DNA of 10,317 nt from GCA-2748575 sp033722575 (GTDB lineage Bacteria > Pseudomonadota > Gammaproteobacteria > Pseudomonadales > Ketobacteraceae). The notes under the pieces were generated by a model. The model did no database searches and was not told where the DNA came from. It was given only the letters and a program-made list of their open reading frames with translations. A program made the translations under genes and the position numbers. How positions within the stretch are numbered: the first letter of the stretch is position 1; each line of letters opens with the position of its first letter. The stretch covers positions 1-10,317 of the forward strand of contig JAWVYU010000177.1 of the NCBI GenBank assembly GCA_033722575.1, read 5' to 3'. This document shows positions 1 through 7,033 of the stretch, piece by piece.

Positions 1-746
1 AGCCCCATGATTTCAACCATCATCTGGTTGGTATTGGCAGTACCATAAAACGTACAGGTTCCCGGGCTGTGGTAGGATTCCGACTCCGCCTGCAGCAGGG
101 TTTCGCGGTCCACTTCGCCGGCTGCGTACTGCTGACGGATACGGGCTTTTTCCTTGTTGGGCAAACCCGAAGGCATGGGGCCGGCGGGGATAAACCGGAT
201 CGGCATATGGCCAAAGCTGAGGGCACCAATCAGCAGGCCCGGGACAATCTTGTCGCAGATACCCAGCAGAAACGCCCCATCGAACATGTTATGGGACAGC
301 GCCACCCCCACGGAGAGCGCGATCACATCCCGGCTGAACAGACTCATGTCCATGCCAGCCTGTCCCTGGGTGACACCATCACACATGGCAGGCGTTCCTC
401 CCGCCACCTGGGCTACCCCACCCACTTCACCGATATACTGTTTAAGCCGTTCAGGATAACGGTAATAAGGTTGGTGAGCCGACAGCATGTCGTTGTATGC
501 CGTGACAATACCGATATTGGGTTTTTGAGTGGAACGCAGGATGGTTTTGTCTTCCTTGCTGCAGCCCGCCATGCCGTGGGCAAAATTGCCGCAGGGCATT
601 TCAGAACGGGGTGGAAGGTTGCGCCGCGCAGCGGCCATACGATCCAGGTAACGCTGGCGAGTTACCCGGCTACGCTCCGCAATCCGTTCGGTAATCATGG
701 TCAATCCGGGATGGGGTTCCGCAACTTGGAGATTGTCTACGCGCAT
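1..746 (-). CDS. edd: 6-phosphogluconate dehydratase Edd, N-terminal part (gene cut by window edge)
   Basis: Edd dehydrates 6-phosphogluconate to 2-keto-3-deoxy-6-phosphogluconate (KDPG), the first committed step of the Entner-Doudoroff pathway, in the cytoplasm. The visible 248 codons start at the ATG at 746, preceded by a purine-rich ribosome binding site (GAGGGAGG as read on this strand). They match the IlvD/Edd family throughout. Visible landmarks are TAYNDMLSAHQPY near residues 82-94, GGTPAMCDGVTQGQ near 116-129, SHNMFDGAFLLGICDKIVPG at 151-170, and HSPGTCTFYGTANTNQ near 226-241. Cys164 and Cys231 correspond to iron-sulfur cluster cysteines of the family (C154 and C221 in E. coli Edd, from memory). 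About 360 residues should lie beyond the left edge. The gene diverges from hexR, and a HexR-like box overlaps its likely promoter, so KDPG-responsive control is expected. The family call is secure because the match to Edd is better than to IlvD (dihydroxyacid dehydratase). Confidence 0.96.
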   Translation of the reverse strand, partial: MRVDNLQVAEPHPGLTMITERIAERSRVTRQRYLDRMAAARRNLPPRSEMPCGNFAHGMAGCSKEDKTILRSTQKPNIGIVTAYNDMLSAHQPYYRYPERLKQYIGEVGGVAQVAGGTPAMCDGVTQGQAGMDMSLFSRDVIALSVGVALSHNMFDGAFLLGICDKIVPGLLIGALSFGHMPIRFIPAGPMPSGLPNKEKARIRQQYAAGEVDRETLLQAESESYHSPGTCTFYGTANTNQMMVEIMG

Positions 747-778
747 ACCTGGCCTCCCTCTGCTTGATAAAGTTCTCG

Positions 779-793
779 GGTAATTTAGTTACA
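779..793. promoter_or_regulatory. HexR-like operator, edd side
   Basis: The sequence GGTAATTTAGTTACA is an imperfect palindrome close to the gammaproteobacterial HexR consensus TGTAAT-N3-ATTACA. The mismatches are the first base and one base of the right arm. It lies 33 bases from the edd start codon and overlaps the candidate edd -10 element. Because a hexR gene lies directly across this intergenic region, HexR is the obvious candidate protein. Confidence 0.72.
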
Positions 794-814
794 TACTATG
801 CCTGTTGCCTTCAA
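786..814 (-). promoter_or_regulatory. Candidate sigma70 promoter of edd
   Basis: Read on the minus strand, TTGAAG (809-814) and TAACTA (786-791) are separated by 17 bases and lie 40-70 bases upstream of the edd start. The -10 hexamer is weak against TATAAT. It is contained within the HexR-like box at 779-793, the expected layout for repression by blocking RNA polymerase. This is inferred from hexamer match and spacing only. Confidence 0.4.
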
Positions 815-938
815 AACCACAAGCAAACATCCTGACAATGGGCACACGTCACTGCAAACTGCGCTGGTCTCAGTGTGGCAGCGCACGAAACGATCGCTTT
901 TTACCCGCCACCCACAGAAAGTGGTAGCAAGCCCTGCC

Positions 939-967
939 TTGCTCTATCATGTCGCACCGGCTTTACT
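939..967 (+). promoter_or_regulatory. Candidate sigma70 promoter of hexR
   Basis: TTGCTC (939-944) and TTTACT (962-967) are separated by 17 bases and lie about 50 bases upstream of the hexR start. The HexR-like box at 967-981 begins at the end of the -10 element and covers the predicted transcription start, which would suit autorepression. The hexamers are moderate matches, so this is a candidate only. Confidence 0.35.
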
Positions 968-981
968 GTAATAAAACTACA
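967..981. promoter_or_regulatory. HexR-like operator, hexR side
   Basis: TGTAATAAAACTACA is a near-perfect match to the HexR palindrome; the reverse complement reads TGTAGTTTTATTACA. It sits 35 bases upstream of the hexR start codon. Its centre is 188 bp from the centre of the edd-side box, close to 18 helical turns at 10.5 bp per turn, so both sites could lie on the same DNA face. Autoregulation of hexR is the likely role. Confidence 0.8.
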
Positions 982-1016
982 AAAATCACCGTGGCTACCG
1001 GAGAAACCCGAACCTT

Positions 1017-1863
1017 ATGCTGGGAATTATCGCCAATAAGCTGGAAAAGCAGGAATTCAGGAAATCCGAAGCCAAAGTGGCCAGGGTGATTCTTGAAGAC
1101 CCGGAAGCTGCTGTCAGCAGCAGCATCGCCAGGCTGGCACGGGCAGCCGCTGTCAGTGAACCATCGGTTAACCGCTTCTGTACCAATCTGGGTTGCAAGG
1201 GCTTTCCCGATTTTAAAATCCAGCTGGCGCGAAGCATTGCGCAGGGTGTTTCATTTATCGGCAATGACGTCACTCTGGATGACGACACCGACACCATTGC
1301 GAACAAGATATTCGACGCCTCCATTGCTACCATCAAGGCCGCCAAGGATACCATTGACCGTCAGGCACTGGACCGGGCCATCGATACCCTGGCCCAGGCC
1401 CGCAAAATCGAGTTCTACGGCCTCGGCGCCAGTGGCTCCGTGGCCATGGACGCCCAACACAAGTTTTTCCGCCTGAACATACCGGTGATTGCCCACGTGG
1501 ATGTGATGATGCAGCGCATGTCAGCCGCAGCCACCCGCTTCGGCGAAGCCATCGTGATTATTTCCAACACCGGTCGCACCAAGCAGATCGTGGAAGTGGC
1601 GGCTATCGCCAAACAGGCCGGAGCCAGCACCATTGGCATAACCACACCCGGCACCCCCCCTGGCGGAATACTGCGATCTGGTGCTGGCTGTGGACCCCCA
1701 TGATGATACCGATCACTACACCCCCACCACATCCCGACTGGCTCACCTGGTGGTGATTGACATTCTTGCCACCGGCGTGGCGCTGAAACGCGGCCCTCAG
1801 TTCACTGAGCATCTCAAATGTATAAAAAACGCCCTCCTGGAAACCCGTCACCCACCTGATTAA
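1017..1863 (+). pseudogene. hexR: hexR, RpiR-family KDPG-responsive regulator, frame broken at a C7 run
   Basis: HexR proteins are RpiR-family repressors with an N-terminal helix-turn-helix and a C-terminal SIS domain that senses KDPG. Here the N-terminal domain (about residues 1-77, including SIARLARAAAVSEPSVNRFC) and the start of the SIS domain (FYGLGASGSVAMDAQHKFFR, near 139-158, then ISNTGRTKQIVEVA) are clearly HexR. The frame opened at 1017 ends at 1703 after 228 codons, the last 14 unrelated to the family. The missing C-terminus continues in the +1 frame to the stop at 1861-1863, with LAEYCDLVLAVDPHDDTDHY and TSRLAHLVVIDILATGVAL. The switch falls at seven Cs, 1654-1660. Removing one C restores an uninterrupted 281-residue HexR, close to the 289 of E. 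coli, with GTPLAEYCD aligning to GTPLAREA. The ribosome binding site GGAG (1000-1003) is rather far (13 bases) from the ATG. Possible explanations are a sequencing error, a true or phase-variable mutation, or +1 ribosomal frameshifting at CCC-CCT. Confidence 0.93.
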
Positions 1864-1892
1864 CGATGTCACCTTCTTAAAACCTTCACAAA

Positions 1893-1907
1893 TGTAGTTT
1901 TTTTACC
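1893..1907. promoter_or_regulatory. HexR-like operator, distal gap box
   Basis: TGTAGTTTTTTTACC matches the reverse form of the hexR-side box (TGTAGTTTTATTACA) at 13 of 15 positions. It lies 126 bases upstream of the gap start and starts 30 bases after the hexR stop. Its centre is 52 bp from the centre of the proximal box, almost exactly five helical turns. It is weaker than the proximal site, and an A/T-rich background makes chance resemblance possible. Confidence 0.5.
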
Positions 1908-1944
1908 TTAATACCCTTTAATTATTTCCTGACCCCCTTATTCT

Positions 1945-1959
1945 TGTAATATAGTTACA
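1945..1959. promoter_or_regulatory. HexR-like operator, proximal gap box
   Basis: TGTAATATAGTTACA is a near-perfect HexR palindrome with a single break in symmetry. It lies 74 bases upstream of the gap start. A TAATAT hexamer (1947-1952) inside the box could be a -10 element, but I found no convincing -35 partner at standard spacing. HexR control of gap is known in pseudomonads and related bacteria, so the position fits established biology. Confidence 0.75.
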
Positions 1960-1978
1960 GAAAGTATTCTGTGGTGTA

Positions 1979-2010
1979 CGAATTCGTGTATTCGCGCAGA
2001 CACAAATTCG
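1979..2010 (+). other. Stem-loop in the gap leader
   Basis: CGAATTCGTGT (1979-1989) can pair with ACACAAATTCG (2000-2010) in an 11-position stem with one C-A mismatch, closing a 10-base loop. It ends 13 bases before the gap ribosome binding site (GAGG at 2024-2027). It has no T run and leads into gap, so it is not a terminator. It may stabilise the mRNA 5' end or be a protein-binding site. The role is inferred. Confidence 0.5.
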
Positions 2011-2033
2011 ATTAGGAAGAAGCGAGGCAGGTT

Positions 2034-3068
2034 ATGACGATCAGAGTGGCAATCAATGGTTACGGACGTATTGGCCGGAATGTACTGAGAGCCCTGTACG
2101 AGAACGACTACCGCGATGACATTCAGGTGGTAGCCATCAACGATCTGGGTGATGCGGACATCAACGCCCACCTGACCCAGTTCGATTCGGTGCACGGGAA
2201 GTTTCCGGGCACCATAGAATCACAGGGTGATCGCTTGGTAGTGAATAACGATGAGGTCCTGGCATTTTCCACCCGCAATCCGGCAGAACTCCCCTGGAAG
2301 GACCTGGATATTGATGTGGTCATGGAATGTACGGGACTGTTCACGGACCGGGCCAAGGCCCAGGCGCATATTGATGCCGGAGCCAAACGGGTCATTATTT
2401 CCGCCCCCGGCAAAAACGTGGATGCCACCATCGTCTACGGGGTGAACCATGACACACTGATGCCCTCCCACCAGATAATTTCCAATGCCTCCTGTACCAC
2501 CAACTGCCTGGCCCCTCTGGCGCAGGCACTGCATAACAATATTGGTATCGAACGGGGCCTGATGACGACCGTTCACGCCTTTACCAACGATCAGGCCCTG
2601 ACGGATGTTTATCACTCTGATGTACGCCGGGCCCGCGCCGCCACCATGTCAATGATTCCTACCAAGACCGGCGCCGCCAGTGCGGTGGGGCTGGTGCTTC
2701 CAGAACTGGCCGGCAAGCTGGACGGCATGGCCGTGCGGGTACCCACCGCCAATGTCTCCCTGGTGGACTTCACGTTCATTGCCGGGCGCGCCACCACCCG
2801 CGAAGAAATCAACATGCTGGTGAATGCTGCCAGCATGAACGATGAGTTCGGCATATTGGAAGTCAACCGGCTGCCATTGGTATCCATTGACTTCAATCAC
2901 AACCCTGCCAGCTGTATTTTTGATGCCACCCAGACCAAAGTGGACGGAAACCTGGTGAAAGTGCTTGCCTGGTACGATAATGAATGGGGATTTTCCAACA
3001 GAATGCTGGATAATACGCGTTATCTGATGGCGATCGCCAATGAGCAGGACTCGAAACGCGTCGCCTGA
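2034..3068 (+). CDS. gap: Type I glyceraldehyde-3-phosphate dehydrogenase
   Basis: This 344-residue protein oxidatively phosphorylates glyceraldehyde 3-phosphate to 1,3-bisphosphoglycerate using a nicotinamide coenzyme. It is cytoplasmic and normally a homotetramer. The Rossmann motif NGYGRIGR is at residues 8-15. The catalytic motif NASCTTNCLAP is at 151-161, with Cys154 as nucleophile, and His181 (TTVHAFTNDQ) is its base. WYDNEWGFSNRMLD lies near the C-terminus. Asp37 (AINDL) is the acidic residue typical of NAD-binding enzymes. Where NAD-specific enzymes usually have Leu-Pro, this one has Val192-Tyr193 (LTDVYHSD), so coenzyme preference is not certain. The start is supported by GAGG six bases upstream. 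Two HexR-like boxes precede the gene, and pyk follows after 30 bases, probably in the same transcript. The adjacent ED genes suggest it feeds on glyceraldehyde 3-phosphate from KDPG cleavage. An Epd (erythrose-4-phosphate dehydrogenase) identity is less likely given this context. Confidence 0.97.
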   Translation: MTIRVAINGYGRIGRNVLRALYENDYRDDIQVVAINDLGDADINAHLTQFDSVHGKFPGTIESQGDRLVVNNDEVLAFSTRNPAELPWKDLDIDVVMECTGLFTDRAKAQAHIDAGAKRVIISAPGKNVDATIVYGVNHDTLMPSHQIISNASCTTNCLAPLAQALHNNIGIERGLMTTVHAFTNDQALTDVYHSDVRRARAATMSMIPTKTGAASAVGLVLPELAGKLDGMAVRVPTANVSLVDFTFIAGRATTREEINMLVNAASMNDEFGILEVNRLPLVSIDFNHNPASCIFDATQTKVDGNLVKVLAWYDNEWGFSNRMLDNTRYLMAIANEQDSKRVA

Positions 3069-3098
3069 TAATGGTCACCCCGAACCTCAGGCAAGGAT

Positions 3099-4529
3099 AT
3101 GCGCAGAACCAAAATTGTTACCACCCTGGGCCCCGCCACTGACAGAGAACCAGTCCTGGAAAAGCTGTTGCTGCGGGGCGCCAATGTTGTCCGTCTTAAC
3201 TTTTCCCATGGCAGTGCCGACGATCACCGGGCCAGAGCCCGGCAGGTTCGCGACATTGCCGCCCGCCACCACCTGAATGTCGCGCTGCTGGCGGATCTTC
3301 AGGGGCCGAAATTACGTATCGGCAAATTCACAGACAAAGCCATTGAACTGGAAGAAGGCGCGGCGTTCTGCCTGGACGCCGGCTATCCCTCCGATCAGGG
3401 CAACCAGGATATTGTCGGCATTGATTACAAGGAGCTCCCGGAAGATTGCAACGCTGGCGATATTCTGCTGCTGAACGATGGCCGCATTGAATTGCGGGTT
3501 GACCGTATCGATGGCCCGAGCATTCACTGCACCGTGATCACCGGCGGCCCGCTGGGCAGCAACAAAGGAATAAACCGTCGCGGTGGCGGTTTGTCGGCGC
3601 CGGCCCTCACTGACAAAGACAAAGCCGATATTGGGGTGATTGCAGACATCGGCTTTGATTACGTGGCCGTGTCATTCCCCAAAACCGCCGGCGATATCGA
3701 GCTTGCCCGCTCGCTGCTGGAGGAAGCCGGCAGCAACGCCAGAATCGTTGCCAAGATCGAGCGGGCTGAAGCGGCCCTGGACCAGCACAACATGGAAGGC
3801 ATACTCCATGCCGCCGACGCCGTGATGGTTGCCCGAGGCGACCTGGGGGTGGAGATCGGAGACGCTGCCCTGCCCGGCGTGCAAAAGCGCCTGATTCAGA
3901 GCGCCAGGGAACACAACAAACTGGTGATCGTTGCCACCCAGATGATGGAGTCCATGATCGACAACCCGGTGCCCACCCGGGACGAGGTGTTTGATGTGGC
4001 CAATGCGGTGATTGATGGCGCTGACGCCGTCATGCTGTCCGCAGAAACCGCCGTGGGGGATTATCCTGTGGAAACCGTAAAGACCATGGCGGAAATTTGT
4101 ATTGGAGCCGAAAAGCAACCGGAAACCCAGCTATCAGACCACCGTATCCGCGCCAGTTTTTTGCGCACCGACGAAGCCATTGCCATGGCCACCATGTACA
4201 GCGCCAACCATCTCAGGGGTGTCAAAGCCATTATCTGTTTGACCGAATCGGGCAACACACCACTGTGGATGTCACGGATCAGTTCCGGCCTGCCCATATA
4301 CGCCCTTACCCGTCACCCGGAAACACAACGCCGTATGGCGCTGTTCCGCGGGGTGGAATCACTCCACTTCGATCCCACCGGCCATCCTTACGAGTTCGTC
4401 AATGAACAGGCCGTCCAATTACTCAAGGACAAGGCACTGCTGGAAGCGGACGACCTGGTAATTTTTACCAAGGGCGCCCGCATGGGTATTCATGGCGCCA
4501 CCAATGCAATGCTGATTCTGAAAGTATAA
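3099..4529 (+). CDS. pyk: Pyruvate kinase, PykA type
   Basis: Pyruvate kinase transfers phosphate from phosphoenolpyruvate to ADP, giving pyruvate and ATP, as the last step of glycolysis and of the lower ED branch. The 476 residues match the usual length and resemble E. coli PykA (RRTKIVTTLGPATDR at the N-terminus, GGPLGSNKGIN near 149-159, DIGFDYVAVSFPK near 183-195). Active-site residues are present: Arg32, Asn34, Ser36 and His37 in VRLNFSHGS, the DLQGPK loop at 66-71, Lys219 and Glu221 in AKIERAE, ARGDLGVE at 245-252, and the ATQMMESM and DAVMLSAETA segments. The lid (B) domain spans roughly 70-168, and the C-terminal effector domain begins near 345. The start has an AGG/GGA-rich ribosome binding site just upstream. 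The 30-base gap after gap suggests one operon, so HexR control through the gap promoter is likely. PykA-type enzymes often respond to AMP or sugar phosphates, but this cannot be read from the sequence. Confidence 0.97.
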   Translation: MRRTKIVTTLGPATDREPVLEKLLLRGANVVRLNFSHGSADDHRARARQVRDIAARHHLNVALLADLQGPKLRIGKFTDKAIELEEGAAFCLDAGYPSDQGNQDIVGIDYKELPEDCNAGDILLLNDGRIELRVDRIDGPSIHCTVITGGPLGSNKGINRRGGGLSAPALTDKDKADIGVIADIGFDYVAVSFPKTAGDIELARSLLEEAGSNARIVAKIERAEAALDQHNMEGILHAADAVMVARGDLGVEIGDAALPGVQKRLIQSAREHNKLVIVATQMMESMIDNPVPTRDEVFDVANAVIDGADAVMLSAETAVGDYPVETVKTMAEICIGAEKQPETQLSDHRIRASFLRTDEAIAMATMYSANHLRGVKAIICLTESGNTPLWMSRISSGLPIYALTRHPETQRRMALFRGVESLHFDPTGHPYEFVNEQAVQLLKDKALLEADDLVIFTKGARMGIHGATNAMLILKV

Positions 4530-4530
4530 C

Positions 4531-4558
4531 GCCGCCACCGGATCGACACGGTGGCGGC
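4531..4558 (+). terminator. Hairpin terminator after pyk, possibly bidirectional
   Basis: A perfect 10-bp GC-rich stem, GCCGCCACCG (4531-4540) with CGGTGGCGGC (4549-4558), closes an 8-base loop directly after the pyk stop codon. It is followed only by TTCTGGTT, a poor T tract, so termination may be inefficient or factor-assisted. It lies between convergent genes and could act for the lipoprotein gene as well. Confidence 0.7.
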
Positions 4559-4599
4559 TTCTGGTTGCAGCTATTGGTTGCTGCGGCAGATGCAGCAAT

Positions 4600-6987
4600 C
4601 TACTGGCAGGAAAGATTACCGCTCTGGGTCAGACCGTCGCGAATGCCCTCGCAGTTCATGATCTGCTCTGCAAAGGCTGCCACCGTCGAATCACACAGGC
4701 GTTGGTTGTTTGAGATATCCAGCAGCGCGTTAACACGACACAGCTGCGGCATACCGATCCCGGTAAGCCCGGCGTTGTCCGTGATACTCATATTGCTGTC
4801 CACATGGCGGAGACTGCCCAGCCCCGACAAACTCACCAGGCTGTCGTTGCCACTGATGGTCAGCCGGCCGTCCACCCGACCCAGGTTATTCAATCCCGCC
4901 AGTGAGGCCAGTGCCGGGCTGTTTTCAATGGTCAGTGCACCGGCCATGAACTCCAGGGCACCCACCCCTTCCAGACTGTTCAGGCTGGTATTGTTCTTTA
5001 ACTCCAGACCGATCATTGAGGTGAACCCGTTATTGAGTCCCGCCAGGGAGAGCAGGCTGGCATTGTTGTTAATGGTAATGAAATCGGGGTCCGTCAGGCC
5101 TCCCAGCCCCTGAACATCGCGCAAGGCCGGATTGTTCTCTACCTTCAGGCTCCAGACAGTGGCCAGATTGTCCAGACCGGAAAGCGTCTGCAGCTGCGCG
5201 TTATCCCTGATCTGAATTCTGCGTGCATAAGTAACACCGTTCAGCCCCTGCAGATTCACCAGTTTGTCGTTATCCAGTATCCGGATCAATGGTTCCACCA
5301 GGAACTGATATTCCGTCCACAGATTGCTGAGGCCCTGCAGGCTCTCCAGCTGAGGGTTCTGGATGACATCAATGCCGGAAACCCTGCTGTTGGCATTGAT
5401 CAGTCCGCTGAGATTTTTAAGTCGGTCATTCGCAATGATACTGACAGCGGGCACACTGGTTACACTTCGCAGACCGTCGAGGTTCTCCAGAAGCGCGTTA
5501 TTGTGTATGACAATAGTGCTGTCACTGATGCTGATATTGTGCAACCCCTCCAGCGAAACCAGGCTGTCGTTATTATCAATCACCACTCCGCCCACACGGT
5601 TCAGATTGCCCAGGGCACTCAGGTCAACAAGGGCTGGATTATCCTTCAGTCTTATCCCGTTCTCCAGGCCTCTGACGTTTTGCAAACCATCAAGACTGAT
5701 CAGACCGCCATTTTCCTCAGCAAAAATCTGACCGGCGTCCGTCAGACTTTCAAGCCCGCTGAAATCCGTCACACCATCACTGTTTTTAAGATTGAGCTGT
5801 CCCACCCTGGCAAGGCTGTCCAGCCCCCTGAAGGAGCCTATGGCATCGCTGCTGTCAACGGTAAAACCAATGCGCACCTCACGCAGATTTTCAAGACCGG
5901 TAAAATCTGTGAGGGAATCGTTATACTGAAAGAAAAAGGACTCTGCCGTGGTAATACCACCCAGTCCCTCAAGGCTTGTGAGCGCATCGTTGGCGATAAT
6001 TGACACGCCGTACTCACCCATTGCCATACTGCCCAGCGCCGTCAGATCATTCAGAACCCGGTTACCCCTCAGGGTCAGCCCGTTCACCAGCTCCAGCCCC
6101 TGGAGCCCTTTGAGTGAGCGCAGTGCACTGGTATTGCGGATATTGAGCCGGCCATCCACGGTGACCAGACATTCCAGCCCCTCCAGAGACGCTATGGAGC
6201 TGAGAATAATACTGCTGCCAGAACCAATATACAGACTCCCCGTCACCCGTGTGTAACCAGACAGCGCCGCCAGGTCACTGGCCGTTTCAATGACGTAATT
6301 ACCATCCCATACCAGGTCGGGGCAATCACTGAGCGCTACATTTACCCGGTAATCCTGAAGGGAACCATCAACAGCTTCTACCTGGTAAATAACGGGCTGA
6401 CTGAAATCATTGACCGTTTCGCCACTGACCTGCCGAATGCTGTTAACTCTCACCACTTCACCATTGGTGGAAAAGCTGGCAGTGAGGTTTGTCAGGTCAG
6501 TACCCTGAGGAAGCGTCACCGCAATATCATGCTGACTCTCATCAACAGCACCCACCGCATCGAACGGCAGATTATTCAGATCGGCGTCAAACCGGAATGC
6601 CGTGATCTGCTTGTAGTGGCTGGGGGCCTCGGTGACTCTGACAGTGTATTCCTGGGCTGAGCCATCACCCGCCACTACACGATAAATCACCGGCTGGGTA
6701 AAATCATTGGGCGTTGCACCGTTGTATTGAACCACTCCGTTAACGGTTACTTCCGTACCGGTGGTGATGTAGGTGGCCACCAGATCCGTTTTATCAGTAC
6801 CGAAGGGCACCTCTATCACAATGGTTTTCGTGCTCTGATTGATATCGCCAACGGTTTCCTCGGTGATGTCGGGATGGCTGTTGGCTGTGAACTTGAATGA
6901 TGTGATAAGGCCCTGCTCTCCCCCGCAGGCTGTTACCAGTAACAGCGTGCAAAACGCCAGTGCTGACTGCTTTAATCCCCCAAACAA
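4600..6987 (-). CDS. Large lipoprotein with two DUF5018-like domains and about 22 leucine-rich repeats
   Basis: I recognise the domain types but not a named gene. From the TTG start at 6987 the product has 795 residues. FGGLKQSALAFCTLLLVTAC is a lipoprotein signal peptide with lipobox LVTAC (Cys21). Gly at +2, not Asp, suggests outer-membrane sorting. Residues about 27-118 and 128-218 are two related beta-sandwich domains of DUF5018 type (ITSFKF...TDLVATY...NDFTQPVIYRVVAGDGSAQEYTVRV). About 236-765 hold some 22 repeats of 23-24 residues with the pattern SLxGLxxLxxVxGxLxIxNNxxL, similar to receptor L-domain/LRR solenoids. The last 30 residues, with Cys in LCDST, MNCEG and LSCQ, look like a disulfide-stabilised cap. 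An ATG at 7122 would add 45 codons before the signal peptide, but it lies upstream of the likely promoter and would bury the signal. TTG has AAAGGAG six bases upstream. Binding or adhesion at the cell surface is plausible, but function is unknown. Confidence 0.88.
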   Translation of the reverse strand: MFGGLKQSALAFCTLLLVTACGGEQGLITSFKFTANSHPDITEETVGDINQSTKTIVIEVPFGTDKTDLVATYITTGTEVTVNGVVQYNGATPNDFTQPVIYRVVAGDGSAQEYTVRVTEAPSHYKQITAFRFDADLNNLPFDAVGAVDESQHDIAVTLPQGTDLTNLTASFSTNGEVVRVNSIRQVSGETVNDFSQPVIYQVEAVDGSLQDYRVNVALSDCPDLVWDGNYVIETASDLAALSGYTRVTGSLYIGSGSSIILSSIASLEGLECLVTVDGRLNIRNTSALRSLKGLQGLELVNGLTLRGNRVLNDLTALGSMAMGEYGVSIIANDALTSLEGLGGITTAESFFFQYNDSLTDFTGLENLREVRIGFTVDSSDAIGSFRGLDSLARVGQLNLKNSDGVTDFSGLESLTDAGQIFAEENGGLISLDGLQNVRGLENGIRLKDNPALVDLSALGNLNRVGGVVIDNNDSLVSLEGLHNISISDSTIVIHNNALLENLDGLRSVTSVPAVSIIANDRLKNLSGLINANSRVSGIDVIQNPQLESLQGLSNLWTEYQFLVEPLIRILDNDKLVNLQGLNGVTYARRIQIRDNAQLQTLSGLDNLATVWSLKVENNPALRDVQGLGGLTDPDFITINNNASLLSLAGLNNGFTSMIGLELKNNTSLNSLEGVGALEFMAGALTIENSPALASLAGLNNLGRVDGRLTISGNDSLVSLSGLGSLRHVDSNMSITDNAGLTGIGMPQLCRVNALLDISNNQRLCDSTVAAFAEQIMNCEGIRDGLTQSGNLSCQ

Positions 6988-6993
6988 TGCTGA

Positions 6994-7000
6994 CTCCTTT
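6994..7000 (-). promoter_or_regulatory. Ribosome binding site that decides the lipoprotein start
   Basis: On the minus strand AAAGGAG is followed by six bases and then TTG at 6987. This strong Shine-Dalgarno match places the start directly before a canonical lipoprotein signal peptide. No in-frame ATG or GTG gives such a signal. Confidence 0.75.
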
Positions 7001-7033
7001 AATTTGCTAAACCGACTATTCCAATGCGGCCGG

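Noticed and set aside
69..767. Long plus-strand open frame of 232 codons across the edd region
   Set aside because: It is antisense to edd, whose protein is unmistakable; the plus-strand translation has no family features.
860..885. Inverted repeat TGCGCTG / CAGCGCA in the edd-hexR intergenic region
   Set aside because: The arms are seven bases with a 12-base spacer, no T run follows, and it is not placed over a promoter. It is compatible with chance.
1681..1863. Separate 60-codon gene after hexR
   Set aside because: Its protein is the direct C-terminal continuation of HexR (SIS domain end), so it is part of the frameshifted gene, not an independent one.
4578..4598. Hairpin TTGCTGC / GCAGCAA just after the lipoprotein stop
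   Set aside because: The stem is seven bp and has no T tract on the minus strand; the 4531-4558 hairpin is the stronger terminator candidate.
4565..6256. Several plus-strand open frames opposite the leucine-rich repeat gene
   Set aside because: They are mirror frames caused by the repetitive coding pattern on the minus strand and have no ribosome binding sites or recognisable domains.
4693..6282. DNA tandem repeat or CRISPR-like array in the lipoprotein gene
   Set aside because: The periodicity of about 69-72 bases is at protein level only; the nucleotide units are diverged, with no constant repeats separated by spacers.
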